Notes under the pieces: generated by a model
Database searches by the model: none
What the model saw: only the letters and a program-made list of their open reading frames with translations
Told to the model about the DNA's origin: nothing
Part shown: positions 23,380 to 35,116 of the stretch, piece by piece
Position numbering within the stretch: position 1 is the stretch's first letter
Layout: each line of letters starts with the position of its first letter
Position numbers and translations under genes: made by a program
DNA from: Rapana venosa
Lineage: Eukaryota; Mollusca; Gastropoda; Neogastropoda; Muricidae
Direction: 5' to 3'
DNA: 64,000 bases
Assembly: GCA_028751875.1 (NCBI GenBank)
Contig: CM054151.1
Span: forward strand, 35,972,334-36,036,333

Positions 23380-23665
23380 CACACACGCATACACATGCAC
23401 ACACGCGCGCGCGCTCGCACACACGCAAACATTTCGTTTATCATTATCCTCAATATAAAAGAATAAAATAAATAAATAAATAAAATAGATAAATAATAAC
23501 AAACAAACACACACCAAACACATGCGCACAGATGCACACATACATACACAAACCTATACAAACACGCACACGCACATGCAGAAACATACAAAAACACACG
23601 CATGCACGGGGACTATATGCAAAAAAAGCACATGAATGTTTATTCAGTATGCTCGAACTACAAGA
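23380..23665. repeat. CA/CG tract, AAAT repeats and SINE-alpha tail scraps
   Basis: CACACGCGCGCGCGCTCGC (about 23400) is Z-DNA-prone. CATTATCCTCAATATAAAAG (23442), followed by (AAAT)n, resembles the SINE-alpha type-1 end. A second scrap at 23608-23655 (GGGGACTATATGC ... AAAGCACATGAATGTTTATTC) resembles the segment just before it. Confidence 0.6.
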
Positions 23666-23861
23666 ATTGTGCTTGAAATTCACACACACACACACACAAA
23701 ACACACACGCACGCATATACACACACCCATACATTCTCACACATACACACCACAACACAGACACACACGCACACACACACACACAGTGTCTGAAGAAGAG
23801 ATTGAGGGTGTATAACGGTACAGAGGTCAGTCTCCAGACTATTGTTGTAACACATTTCTGA
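23666..23861. repeat. CA-rich tract
   Basis: Interrupted (CA)n at about 23680-23787. Confidence 0.88.
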
Positions 23862-23889
23862 TTGGTTGTGTCTAGAAAGTATGCCATGC

Positions 23890-23934
<45 letters not shown>

Positions 23935-23939
23935 AGAGA

Positions 23940-23976
<37 letters not shown>

Positions 23977-24085
23977 GACAAAGAGAGACAGAGAAAGACA
24001 GAGAGAGACAGAGACATAGACACAAACAGAGACACACAGATACACAGAGAGACACATAAACGCAGAGAGAGAGAAAGAGAGAGAG

Positions 24086-24184
<99 letters not shown>

Positions 24185-24250
24185 AAAACAGACGGACGGA
24201 AAAACAGACAGACAGACATAAACAGAGACAGACAGACAGAAAGACAGGTT
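23862..24250. repeat. R2 end scrap, then long (AG)n/CAGA tract
   Basis: 23862-23891 (TTGTGTCTAGAAAGTATGCC) repeats the end of R2 copy 2. From 23892 (AG)n alternates with CAGACAGA and ACATAGACAC to about 24250. Confidence 0.85.
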
Positions 24251-24404
24251 CTAATAGAGACAGAGTGAGTCTCAATGGATATACAAATTGCCAGGGCTTC
24301 ATTTCGTTTCTGAATTGGTGTATAAAACCAGCATTAATGATCCAAACGCAGAAACGCCAACACAAACCTGACCAAGATAATTTGTGCAAAAATGCAAATC
24401 ATCC

Positions 24405-24520
24405 TTCACACATTTCCCTAGACGCTGATCTAACTGGCGTCACCTTCCTAAATCTGGGTAATTGCTTCACACAGCACAGTGTTGATTTAGAGCGCATCAG
24501 TCACGTTGTTAGTGATATTA
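24405..24520 (+). repeat. Dispersed repeat R2, copy 3 (partial)
   Basis: CACATTTCCCTAGACGCTGA, GGTAATTGCTTCACACAG and GATTTAGAGCGCATCAGTCA align with copies 1, 2 and 4. The flanks do not continue the match clearly. Confidence 0.55.
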
Positions 24521-24712
24521 CTTTGGAATGGCTGACATTTTTCAAACACAAGCACTCTCTTTTTCACAAAATAAAGAAACCAAATGAAACAGTAGCCCAT
24601 TTCAGATTCAGTAAAACTATGTAAGTATGTCAAAACAAATGCTTTACACTTTGGGCAAATGATACATGGGGATGTGGCTATACCGTCAGCCAGATAGAAA
24701 ATCTCAGCTCAC

Positions 24713-24895
24713 AGAGGGAGACAGAGACAGAGAGAGACAGAGAGAGACAGAAAGAGAGAAAGACAGAGCAATAAGGAGACAAAGAGCCAGAGATACAGAG
24801 ACTGAGAGACAGAAACAGGGCGACACAAATAAATAAGCAGAGAAAGAGGGCCAGAGAGACAGAACGAAACCCAGAGAGAGAGAGAGACTGAGTAC
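24713..24895. repeat. (AG)n/CAGA purine-rich tract
   Basis: GAGACAGAGAGA-type repeats with diverged units. Confidence 0.88.
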
Positions 24896-25024
24896 CTCAA
24901 CGAACATGCCAGGCAAGCATTTCTGCCCACAGCGATTCTAGAAAGGGTGTCCAAAACAGACATAACCCAATGCAGCAATGTTTCAACAAACTCCAAGGGC
25001 CCCAAAGCCAATGGAATGAAAACA

Positions 25025-25245
25025 ATTCTTTACAGCTGTCCCCTGAGGCTAATCCAATGATCATCACTTGTCCGCCTCGTATAATTGGTTCACACCGGGG
25101 GATGGCCAATTTAGAGCGCATTGATCAATGTGTCATGCTGTAAAGCCTGGAAATGACAGATATGTTAGCACTGGTGCTTGCCCCCACAAGAAAAAAACCA
25201 GGATAGCCCAGTGACATAATTCCGTGCTGTAGCTTTTTAACAAAA
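25025..25245 (+). repeat. Dispersed repeat R2, copy 4
   Basis: GTCCCCTGAGGCTAATCC, ATGATCATCACTTGTCC, TAATTGGTTCACACC and CAATTTAGAGCGCATTGATC match the R2 pattern. It is followed by GCCCAGTGACATAATTCCGT at the position of the GGCACAGTRACACG landmark. Confidence 0.62.
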
Positions 25246-26095
25246 AAAACATGGAATGCTTTGGTTCAGTGATGAACGAGGAGTGATGATGCTGGCTAAA
25301 TCATCAGTAAGCTAGATCCTGAATTTCACCAAAAATAAAAGTTAAAAAAAATTGGAAATAGCCAGAGACAAATAGAGAGACACACATAGAGGAAAATGGT
25401 CTAGAAATAGAAAATGGAAGGAATAAGAAATGCGATTAGCCATTACATTAAAAGTACAACCTTAGGTTACGAAATTCTTGTGAACACTACCAATTCGTCT
25501 TAGCTTACAGGGTTATAATAAATAATGTAAAAACAATAAATGAACCGATAAGAGTTATATAACCCATTAGTAAACCGCAAAATTAACAACGTTGGACATA
25601 GTGTGAGCACAATGACAGCCATTGTCAATTCTGTTGACAATATATACACTGATGAAGTTTACTCTTGCTGGTAACTGAAAACAATATGTTGTACATGTGT
25701 CCAGTCTCTGTGGAGTGTTTGCATTTCTCAGTCAGCCCACGCCGAGATAACCAAAGCCAGAAGACAACAATTCAAGTCTTGTCTGCAGCCATTTTACGCC
25801 TCCCCTTTCCCCTACCTGCAACATCAGAAGATGTTGTAACAGTGGTTTTGTTTTGTGAATGAAATGATAATTATATCAAAGTCTACAGTGTGACACTGCA
25901 GCCAAATACAATGAAACTCCATTTATATAATACAACGCGCACACAAACAATACAATTAGCATGTGCTAAAGCACATTGGATTTACAAAAACAATACGTCT
26001 TAACAAACACAAGAGATCCACTATACCCTAACTTATTGAAGCAAAAAATAAAACTGTCTTTAAATAATTTCTTTCTCACGCTGTAAAATAAGTTA
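25246..26095. other. Unassigned sequence
   Basis: 850 bases with no recognised gene or repeat. Confidence 0.4.
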
Positions 26096-26097
26096 GG

Positions 26098-26106
26098 AGG
26101 GAGAGG

Positions 26107-26182
<76 letters not shown>

Positions 26183-26199
26183 AGAAAGAGAGTGAGGGA

Positions 26200-26251
<52 letters not shown>

Positions 26252-26254
26252 AGA

Positions 26255-26320
<66 letters not shown>
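26098..26320. repeat. Long (AG)n microsatellite
   Basis: (AG)n of over 200 bp with AAGAG, GAGGGAGGG, ACAG and CAG interruptions. Confidence 0.96.
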
Positions 26321-26321
<1 letters not shown>

Positions 26322-26329
26322 CGAATTCG

Positions 26330-26483
26330 AACTGGAATATTTTAATGAGGGTAATTGGATAAGCCAGAGGCTTCTTTACACCAGGCCCTCATGGGGAAAA
26401 AAGTGAAACAAACATGAATAAATCAATGAATTAATAAACAAGATAATATCAAATATCAATGAAATGAATACTAAAACTGCCAG

Positions 26484-26517
<34 letters not shown>

Positions 26518-26545
26518 ATTCTATATCGAGGATAATGGAATTCAA
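26330..26545 (-). mobile_element. Two SINE-alpha type-1 tail scraps
   Basis: 26335-26395 (GGGTAATTGGATAAGCCAGA, then CTTTACACCAGGCCC) and 26521-26545 (TCTATATCGAGGATAATGG) correspond on the minus strand to the 3' terminus of SINE-alpha. Between them lies AT-rich sequence with a CTT repeat at about 26485-26515. Confidence 0.6.
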
Positions 26546-26694
26546 TTATTGATAAATCAAGAAATCAATGAAAGACCACAAAAGTCAACCAATCGAATGA
26601 ATAAACAAGACCAATAAAACACAAACACTTCTCCCTGACACCATCTCCCCTCAACAAAGAACCCTTCCCTCAAACTGAAAGACAAACACCAACA

Positions 26695-26840
<146 letters not shown>

Positions 26841-27138
26841 CGTAAAACGAGGAGGAGAAGAGGACAGAGCTTGAAGCAAAAACGCAAACCCTTAAAGAGT
26901 AAACAAATGAAAAAAAAAAAAGATCAAAAGATAGAGAAGTGGGGGTGGGGTGGGTGGGAAAAGGGGAGAGGAGGGTAAAGCTGTAGACAAAAATAGTAAG
27001 CAGAGGACGGGACTACAGGGAATAACAAAACAAGCCGAGAGGACACAAGGATGTCAAGAGAGGGCAAGACGTGAAGAGGGAAGAAGAAAACAAACAACAA
27101 AGACAGAAAGTGGGGACAACAAAGCACCCACATTTTTT
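26841..27138. other. Purine-rich unassigned sequence
   Basis: A-, G- and GGGTGGG-rich. No coding homology. Confidence 0.4.
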
Positions 27139-27225
27139 CCCTGTCCACATCACTGACACAGTTATTACCTAATGGTCTGCCGCTGCTTGGCTACAGGCAC
27201 CTCCTGCTCTTGTTTCTGATGGCGC
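27139..27225 (+). repeat. Dispersed repeat R3, copy 1
   Basis: CCCTGTCCACATCACTGACA, ACCTAATGGTCTGCC and GGCACCTCCTGCTCTTG match 28382-28470 in order. Confidence 0.6.
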
Positions 27226-27242
27226 TTAGAGTCAAAGCATAG

Positions 27243-27455
27243 GGGACGGGATAGCCTAGTGGTTAGAGGTTAACCTTGCAATATGCTTGCTTGGGTTTGA
27301 TACACCCACAAAGGCCAATTCGAGGGGAATTTGCCACTGGAGTTAACATCAATACTGACTCCACTTGCCTGAAAATCCTCTAGATGAGACTATGAATCAA
27401 GGTCAAATAGAAAAGCTAGTGCAATGAAGATTGCACACATTTCTGCTGTAAAGTA
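27243..27455 (+). mobile_element. SINE-alpha with head, 3' truncated
   Basis: Begins GGGACGGGATAGCCTAGTGG with box A TAGTGGTTAGAGG and a box B-like TTGGGTTTGATACACC. The body includes GGAGTTAACATCAATACTG and CCTCTAGATGAGACTATGAA. The expected GTGGGAACAGATG junction is degraded, so the tail type cannot be told. Confidence 0.82.
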
Positions 27456-27731
27456 GAGAAAATAACAACAACAAAACAACAAATAGAGTTTTTCCTCATA
27501 ACCAAACGGATTTGTGAGGTTTATTTGTGTTTTCCTTTCTCTACATTTCCTACTTTCACCAATGGCGAGATTTTTGCGTTTGCGACTTTATTTCCCTGAC
27601 CAATTAGAAAGCCGTATTCTGACTTTGGCGACATATTGTGAAATTTGAAAGCAGAGAACGAAAGAAATAAAGAAAGAACAGAAGGAAAGAAATATGAAGA
27701 CTGGCGTTCACATCTGTAATTTAACATTTTC
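27456..27731. other. Unassigned sequence
   Basis: Nothing recognised. Confidence 0.3.
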
Positions 27732-28120
27732 AGCTTGAGCGCCGAGGTTCACAAAATGGTGAGATTTAGCATTAGTGATCGTTTTTTGTCCACTATTAGG
27801 CTAGATGCATTCTGACTTTGGGTAGAATGTCTAAACCCTTCCCAAGTGGGTCTGCAGTTTGAAGTTGTATCATTCTTTCGTATCGGCAGACAATGGTCTT
27901 TTCTTCCAAAAGGCGGGACTTAGCACGAGAGCAAGATGTTATGCATGCATTTGAACACGGAAACCAGTTTGTCATCCATTCATGGACTTTGGTAGAGCCG
28001 GTACTGATGTTAGCATTAGCAGCAAAGTCTCTTTGAACGAGTGCCACTGCAACGAGATAGCTCAAACCCGGGCTGTCAGATCACAAGCTGAATGCTCTAA
28101 ACGCTAGACCATCCCATCCC
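27732..28120 (-). mobile_element. SINE-alpha with head and type-2 tail
   Basis: On the minus strand the head starts GGGATGGGATGGTCTAGCG at 28120, with box B-like CCCGGGTTTGAGC. The body is readable, although the CGGATGAG motif is degraded. The tail is type 2: GGGTTTAGACATTC, GTCAGAATGCATCTAGCC, TAGTGGACAAAAAACGATC and TCTCACCATTTTGTGAACCT. It is a nearly complete type-2 copy for comparison with the type-1 copy at 22480. Confidence 0.85.
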
Positions 28121-28185
28121 TATCTTGTGCAATAAAGAGTTAACATACAAATGTAGCCGAAAACATTAATGAGTAAGACAAGGAA

Positions 28186-28189
<4 letters not shown>

Positions 28190-28226
<37 letters not shown>

Positions 28227-28275
28227 AGAGAGAGGGAGAGAAGAGAGAGAGAGAGAGTGAGAGAGAGAGAAGAAA
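28190..28275. repeat. (AG)n microsatellite
   Basis: (AG)n with AAG, GGG and GTGAG interruptions. Confidence 0.95.
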
Positions 28276-28381
28276 AAGGACACGGACAATAAAAACAGTG
28301 TAAAGGAGAAAGATGTCAACAGAGATAAGAAAGACAAAGACAAAGGAGTGATGTAGTGGCTGCTGGCACAACACTACACTC

Positions 28382-28470
28382 CCCTGTCCACATCACTGGC
28401 ACTTTCACTATCTAATGGCCTGCCTCTGCATGCCTGCTGGCAGTTCCTCCTCTTATCTTTGACAGAGTCC
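28382..28470 (+). repeat. Dispersed repeat R3, copy 2
   Basis: CCCTGTCCACATCACTGGCA, ATCTAATGGCCTGCCTCTGC and GGCAGTTCCTCCTCTTATC match copy 1 at 27139, 1.24 kb away. Confidence 0.6.
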
Positions 28471-28490
28471 TGTGTTAATAACATGCAGGC

Positions 28491-28524
<34 letters not shown>

Positions 28525-28699
28525 GTCTATCTATCTGTCTATCTATCTGTCTATCTATCTGTCTATCTATCTGTCTATCTATCTGTCTATCTATCTATCT
28601 ATCTATCTATCTGTCTATCTATCTATCTATTTATCTATCTGTCTATCTATCTGTCTATCTCTCTATCTATCTGTCTATCTATATATCTATCTATCTATC

Positions 28700-28746
<47 letters not shown>

Positions 28747-28770
28747 GTCTGTCTGTCTGTCTGTCTGTCT
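28491..28770. repeat. GATA/GACA tetranucleotide array, 280 bp
   Basis: (CTAT)n interspersed with CTGT units and ending in (CTGT)6. On the minus strand this is (GATA)n with GACA variants. Confidence 0.97.
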
Positions 28771-28784
28771 ACCTTTAAACAGAC

Positions 28785-28793
28785 ACACACACA

Positions 28794-28856
<63 letters not shown>
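28785..28856. repeat. (CA)n then (TA)n
   Basis: ACACACACACAA joins (TA)n at 28794-28856. Confidence 0.95.
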
Positions 28857-28859
<3 letters not shown>

Positions 28860-29218
28860 GAAAGTGTGTGTGTGTGGTGTGTGATAAAGGGGGGGGGGAG
28901 GAGAGGGATGTCCGCACTGAGAGGCAGAAGCAAAAGCAAGTGATAAAGTGCAGCTTTTCCATCATCTCCTAAACTAAGTATTTTGGAGAGATACAAAACA
29001 CAGAATAGGAAGAAAAAAGAACCCACCAACTAAAATCAAACTAAATCACATAATATAGTAGACTGAAAACAAAATTAGTTAATGTAATACATGTTGAAAT
29101 GAAAAAGAATGTATTATTATAATATAATGCATATATTTACATATAATATATATATATATATATAATATATATATATATATATAATATATATATATAAATA
29201 ATATATATATATATAACT
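28857..29218. repeat. Unassigned sequence, then AT-only tract
   Basis: A (GT)n scrap and a G9 run lie near 28866-28899. From about 29142 to 29215 the sequence is nearly pure TA with AATA breaks. Confidence 0.8.
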
Positions 29219-29538
29219 TGATTTCGGGATCATGTCTAAACACAACGCAAGTATATAAACGGTTTAGTAACTTTTGTCAAACCAATCCTATCTCACTGGC
29301 ACGAAGTGGTTTACTCTTCCGAAAGATGGAATTGGTTTTAACTCGTACACAAGATGTGGGCGCGTTCACACGCAGGATGTCGGTTCAGTCTCTTTGTTGG
29401 ATTATTTTGGGAATTGAATATGTACCTAAATTAGCTCCAGGAGAAAATCCCCTGGAATGCGCACTTTAGTTATGGCATGATCCCAGCCCGTCAGATTGCT
29501 AGCTCAACTCCCACCATTAGGCTATACCGCTATCCCCT
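29219..29538 (-). mobile_element. SINE-alpha with head and type-2 tail
   Basis: The minus-strand head begins near 29538 with GGGGATAGCGGTATAGCC. The body includes GGGGATTTTCTCCTGGAGC and the minus-strand ending TCGGAAGAGTAAACCACTTC. The tail junction shows GTTGTGTTTAGACATGATCC, the type-2 start, but it ends at the TA tract before the GCTACCTTCATGG block. Confidence 0.78.
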
Positions 29539-30384
29539 GGTGGCCTAATGACTCAAGGGAGTTAAGAGAGATGAAGACAAGAACATGTCTTTTTTGTTTA
29601 AGCTTATTTTTTATATATTCTTTTTGAGGGTACAAATTTAATATTTAATAGCAACCGGCAGGTATTATACTTAAGAAATATAAACTGAAAAAATAACAGA
29701 GTTATAACAACAACAAGAAACAAATACAGATAAAATGTTTCGTTTTTGGCCGGTATGGCACGAGCTCAGGGTGATATGTTTATGATTTAATCGGACTTCT
29801 AGAACTTGACATTCATGGTAATCAACCCTTCCCTCACCCCGAATCCCCCACCCCCACCCCCCACTCCAATGCCCCTCCTCCTCCGCCAAGAAGAAGAAGA
29901 ACCTTAATTGCACAGCAGCATGTCTCTGCTTGTTTCTGTGATATTTTCGTTTAGGGCGGAGAAATAGGATTTTGTTCATTTCTTAAGTGATCCGGCTCAC
30001 ATAAGACCGGTGAGTTAGGCTAATGTTTTTAAATTTCAAACCGATTAACCCAATAGTACGTGCTGTGAATTGTTATTGGTAATTTCATTTTATGTTTATT
30101 TCAGTTTGAATTCAATGGAATTAATAGACGAAAATGCAATGTATTTTTGTAAAAGAGTTGTAAAGTTAGCTTCACATAGACCAAAAAATCGCAATCCTAA
30201 AACTTTGTTTGATTTTTTTAAATTCCAGGTTATTTCTGGTTAACATGGAGGTTTTTGGTTTGTGTGGGTGGGGGTGGGGGGTGGGAGGGGTAGGTATTTT
30301 TGTTGCAGTCTAGTCTTCTGAGACGTTCACACCTTCTTGTTTTCACGCTGCTCATTTTCAACCTTTCAAGCAACACCTATACCT
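29539..30384. other. Unassigned sequence with G-rich patch
   Basis: 30262-30296 is GTGGGTGGGGGTGGGG-like and could form a G-quadruplex. Nothing else recognised. Confidence 0.4.
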
Positions 30385-30450
30385 AGATTCGTTACATCGC
30401 ACATACATACATTCGTTATGTCGCACATACATACATTCGTTATGCCGCAC
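30385..30450. repeat. 24-bp tandem repeat, about 2.7 units
   Basis: ATTCGTTAYRTCGCACATAC units follow one another. Confidence 0.8.
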
Positions 30451-31119
30451 ATTCAGGGTCAGAACTCTACAAGCAGATTATCGATACCAAACCACCGTGA
30501 AGCCACCAGCCAGAAGGGGCCCTGCGCTGCTACTGGGTCACTTTGGTGGTGTCCAGTGGTGCCTGATATGAAGTAGCATACGTACGTCCTAGTTGACAGT
30601 CATATCACTGTCACAGCCTGATCTGATTTTGTTCTCTCGTTTTGGGGCATCATTGGGAGGCTGCACTGAACCTTTCAGGCAGTGTGCCTTGGGTCAGTGG
30701 AACCCGCTGAGGTCCATCTCTTTCCAGACAGCAGGGCCTGCACAACTCACTCCGTGATGCCCGTGACGCAGGCCATAGCTTCTGGTTCTCTAAGAATAGC
30801 TTGGCCGGGTCCAAATGCTTTGTCAGTTATTGATATAAGCTAAGTACCGAGACCGACACTACCGTGTTGCTATGCTGTAAACTGCTGTGTGAAGGTTATC
30901 TTCAGCCATGAAAAAGTTTCTTTAACACAGCAACCCGATCTCTCTTTTAGAAGGAAAAACAATTTGTTGAAGTGGGAGTGTGGATGTTTTTGTGGCGAGG
31001 TACTTAATAGCAGTTCTTCTCATCTTGTGTGTACTTCCAATCTCGCTGTGATTCCCAGGTGAGATGAGAGAGTCAGTGTACAAGGTCTTATTGACCCCCC
31101 AGAGTGTTAAGCTGGAGAA
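30451..31119. other. Unassigned higher-complexity sequence
   Basis: 30,460-30,900 is less repetitive than its surroundings, but I recognise no exon, splice-bounded frame or protein family. Confidence 0.35.
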
Positions 31120-31290
31120 CATGCAAACACAAAAACAATAACAACAACAAATACGAAACGCATGTGTGTTTTCAAATGCGTACACAGACTGTTCTGGAAA
31201 GGCCCACACACGTAGACTTTTATCTATAGTCTAATCTTCAGGAGTTTCAAGTGAATGGATTCGATATTAATGGCAACTTTCAGACAAATT
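31120..31290 (-). mobile_element. Possible SINE-alpha body fragment
   Basis: CTATAGTCTAATCTTCAGGA and GGATTCGATATTAATGGCAA align, on the minus strand, with the SINE-alpha region around TATAGTCTCATCCGAAGG and the GTTAAC segment. Confidence 0.4.
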
Positions 31291-32337
31291 TGTTTCTTTT
31301 GTAAATCAGCGTCTGGAAAAATAAGACATTTGATCTCTTTGTATTTTGCTGCGCTTGTCAAAAGTCGGTAACCGATCTCACTGCCTACACTGCAGACCTT
31401 ACCAGCAATCCTGGACTAAACGTACATCACAGTCATACAATCTGTTTTGCAGAAGAGTAGTGTCCATCTCTATCCACCCATGTGGTCCATGGCATTGAAG
31501 AGACCAATCTCGGCGTGTCTAGAGAATGATGCATGCGGATATGTACGATCTTGCGAGTGAAGACATTGATATGCAGAGCTGCCAGTGCCTTCATTTGATT
31601 TGTGTGTATACACATGCTGATCAGATACGGATACTAAAGGTTAGGTAGTTCATGCCAGCCTTCTGTAGGGTACGGAAACATGAACATTCCTAGCACTCAC
31701 CCTGTATATGGCCCGCGATCGGCTCCACTAGATTGTAAACATCAGAGCGGTGCTACAATGACTGTTTAAGAGGTTAAGGGAGAGGAGGATTAATCGTGAA
31801 AATCTTGGCGCAAAACGCGGTTAATAGTTCATAGAGCAGTGACCTCAGAAATGAAACTGAATTGCAAATGAAAAGGAGGTAGAGATGTGGATAGGGTTTC
31901 TGATCTAGATTTCTTGGTTAAAACACGAATGGCTAGCATGTAGCAAGACTATGGAATTCTGCTTGACACCTCTACATGAACAAAATAACCTTCACTTGTA
32001 CACCTGACTCTCTCTCCTCTAATTAGAGGCAAGAATAGGTGCAGCAGCTGATTGGCAGTAATAGGAACACGATTTCGAACAGAAAAATGACACATTCCTT
32101 AACAAACAAACAAAACTAGCAAAACCTTAAGAAAAAGGGAATCATTTTCATTGTGGTTATTCTATTTTGGACCAAGAAACAACATTGTTTTTATAAAGAA
32201 ACAACATTATGTTTGTGAAGCAATTTTGGCTTGGAAGGTCAAAATTGCTGTACAAGCATAATGGTGTTTCCGTACAGGAGTTAAGAAACACTGTGGAGGA
32301 TCAGGTGTATGTGCATGGCACATTGCAAGAGATTAAC
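31291..32337. other. Unassigned sequence
   Basis: About 1 kb without recognised genes or repeats. Confidence 0.4.
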
Positions 32338-32371
32338 ATCACCACCACCACCACCACCACCACCACCACCA
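32338..32371. repeat. (CAC)n trinucleotide repeat
   Basis: Eleven CAC/ACC units. Confidence 0.95.
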
Positions 32372-32564
32372 AATCACAATATCTGTAACCGTAAAAATGT
32401 TACAAAAAGAAACAAAAACAACTACAACATTGCTGAGTAGGCCCATACTCAAATATGCAATCAACATAAAACAGTACTAAAATAGTTTCAGACTAGAACT
32501 TTCAACAAAAATAACGAAAAATGGCTTATTTCATACATGATGAAAAAGTAGTAAAAGAGAAAGA

Positions 32565-32572
32565 GAGGGGGG

Positions 32573-32626
<54 letters not shown>

Positions 32627-32632
32627 AGAGAG
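32565..32632. repeat. (AG)n microsatellite
   Basis: (AG)n preceded by a G7 run. Confidence 0.95.
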
Positions 32633-33389
32633 ATATTAGCTTGGTACTAATCAAAACATGATAGCCCAATAAGTACATTGTAACTTTTTTAGATTAAGCA
32701 GACAAAGACACCATGATAGTTAAACATGATGAGGGCAAACTGAGGGTGAACACGGCAAATATGCAAATAACAAATAAGAAATTGTGCCATCTTAAAGGGA
32801 AAAAACAAGGATCTTTAAAACAAACAAACAAACAAACAAAAGCACACACAGCAAAGGACAGAGTTCGTGAAAGATAAACGTTTTTATTTAGTTTTTTCGA
32901 AGAGCTCCACTCCTCAAACAATCACATGAACAAACACCACCCCCAAAACTCAGCAAAGCAAAAACTAAAAAAAAGAGTCAAAGGAAGTGTGAAGACCCTT
33001 TCAAGGGGAAGCAACTGATTGAAAAACACTACAGACCAGAAATCGAGGTGGACTTTCCACGAGGAGAATGTGACTCACAAGCGGAAATGCCCCTAGAGCC
33101 GCGTGTGTCTTGTTGGATTTTATTTCTGTCCCTACCTCCTACCACTTCCTGTGTTTCAGTGCCATTTCTGATGCATTCGTTAATATTGTATGGAGAGCAC
33201 ATGACTCTTACATCGACTGTCTTAGCTGACGCTATGAAAAATGCCTGGGTCTTTTTGTTGGTTCTGATTTATCAAATCCTTAAAAAAAAGATAATGTAAT
33301 TCTTGTTGTTTCGTTGTTAGCAATTTTAAAAAGGTGAAACTTTTTGCCTGTCTCTATATTTCTGTTCTGTTCTCTGACTGTCTGCATGT
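32633..33389. other. Unassigned sequence
   Basis: Nothing recognised apart from a short (AAAC)n near 32818. Confidence 0.4.
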
Positions 33390-33665
33390 ATGAGTTGCCT
33401 GTCTGTCTGTCTATCTGTCTCTGTCTCTTTGTCCCTGTCTCTGACGCTCTCTCTGTCTCTCTGTCTATCTTTCTCTCTCTCTACCTCTATCTCTTGCTTG
33501 ATGTTGTTTATGTTTATGTTTAGGTTGTTATTGTTGCTGCTGCTGTTGTTGTGTTCTTCTTCTTCCTCTTCTTCTTCTTCTTTTCGTCTTCTTCTTCTGC
33601 TTCTTCTTCTTTGTTTTCTAAATCTTTCCCTCCTTCTTATTCTTTTATCGTCTTCTTTTTTTTCT

Positions 33666-33698
<33 letters not shown>

Positions 33699-33710
33699 CA
33701 TCATTGCTAT
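33390..33710. repeat. Pyrimidine tract: CTGT, CT, TTG/CTG and CTT repeats
   Basis: Successive short arrays, including (CTT)n at about 33555-33610 and (CT)n at about 33667-33698. Confidence 0.88.
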
Positions 33711-34179
33711 CTCTATTCAATATCCGGGCACTGCTCCTTGAACGCTTTTCTGCGGCCCCGCGGCAACAGTTAAGTAGAATGTCTTTTTTTTGTTTGTTTG
33801 ACTCATCTCTCTTTCATGAAAATTCTTTTTATGGTGGTATTTTTCTGTGTTTTGGTTGTTGTTGGGGTTTTTTTGGGGGATTGGACAGTTTTGTTTGATT
33901 TCGGTTTATTTTGGGGCTAATGATTTTGTTGAAGACTACAGGTCCGCATTTATAAACGATACGGAAGAACAAGCACAAACTGGTTGTTTGGTAGGTGTCT
34001 ATTGTATACCAAGACCTACTGTTGTTTACCCGCTGTCGACTAACATACGCTACACTCCTTTGTCGCCCCGGCTCTAACCATCCCCCTCCCACACCTGAAA
34101 AATATAAAGAAAGAAGGAACAAAACAATAGTTTGTCGCACATGGAAAGTCTTTCTGTCTGTCCGTCGTGTTCTGTCTCA

Positions 34180-34180
<1 letters not shown>
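33711..34180. other. Unassigned sequence
   Basis: No homology recognised. Confidence 0.35.
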
Positions 34181-34220
<40 letters not shown>

Positions 34221-34272
34221 ATATATATTATATATATATATATATTTTATATATAATTATTTAATATATATA
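34181..34272. repeat. (TA)n tract
   Basis: TATA runs with AATT breaks. Confidence 0.93.
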
Positions 34273-34855
34273 TCGTCCCGTTTCTTACAGTCATCATTTT
34301 TACGTCCTTGTACTAGCTAATTTTAATTCTTCCATCTCCAGATGATTTTCTTAAGAAGAATATAAATCCGTCTCTGCAGTGTCTTTATTTATTTTCAAGA
34401 AAGAAAGAAAGAGTAAGAGAGAGAGCGAGAGTCTGTGTTCGAGATCTAGTCTCCAAAATCAGCGACTCTTTTCCTAAAATTAATCAAGAAAAACGAAAGC
34501 GACAGAAGAAACCTAAAATAAAGAAAACATTCAATTATTTGAAATAAAAATTCAACACACATTGAAAAAACAGAAGTAAGGCAAAGACGCAAATTAAAAC
34601 CTTAGTTTACCTTGTACACAAAACTAAAGCTACAGAGAAACGAAGCAACATCCACTGCATTAAAACAGAAAATAACACCAAAAAATGCTAGAAAAGAGAA
34701 AACAGTCAAAAACACACTTTCAATTCTAGGTTTATCCTTCATTCACACTACCACGGATTAAAAACTCATAATCTCTACTCCAAAATGATATAAGGGTAAA
34801 GCCAATCAAACAACCTCATTACCAACGGATTAAGCAAATAAACACTGAATAAATG
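34273..34855. other. Unassigned A-rich sequence
   Basis: Nothing recognised. Confidence 0.35.
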
Positions 34856-35058
34856 AGAGAAAGAGACAGACAGACAGAGACAGAGAGACAGATACAGAGA
34901 TATACACGGAGATAGAGACAGACAGACAGACAGAGAAAGGACAGAGAGATAGAGAGGAATAGATGGACAGACAGAGACATACAATGAGAGACAGAGAGAC
35001 AGCCATTAATAGCATTTAACACAGACAGACAGTAGAGAATTTGACTCAGAAAGAGAAG

Positions 35059-35116
<58 letters not shown>

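Noticed and set aside
28459..28860. Tyr-Leu-Ser-Ile repeat protein resembling a structural repeat
   Set aside because: Translation of the (CTAT)n array; also seen at 50602-50985.
30451..30900. Possible host exon in higher-complexity sequence
   Set aside because: Frames are short, and no conserved residues or convincing splice sites were seen.
33829..34140. 103-codon minus-strand frame
   Set aside because: No homology, starts in unassigned DNA and overlaps another frame of similar length on the opposite strand.
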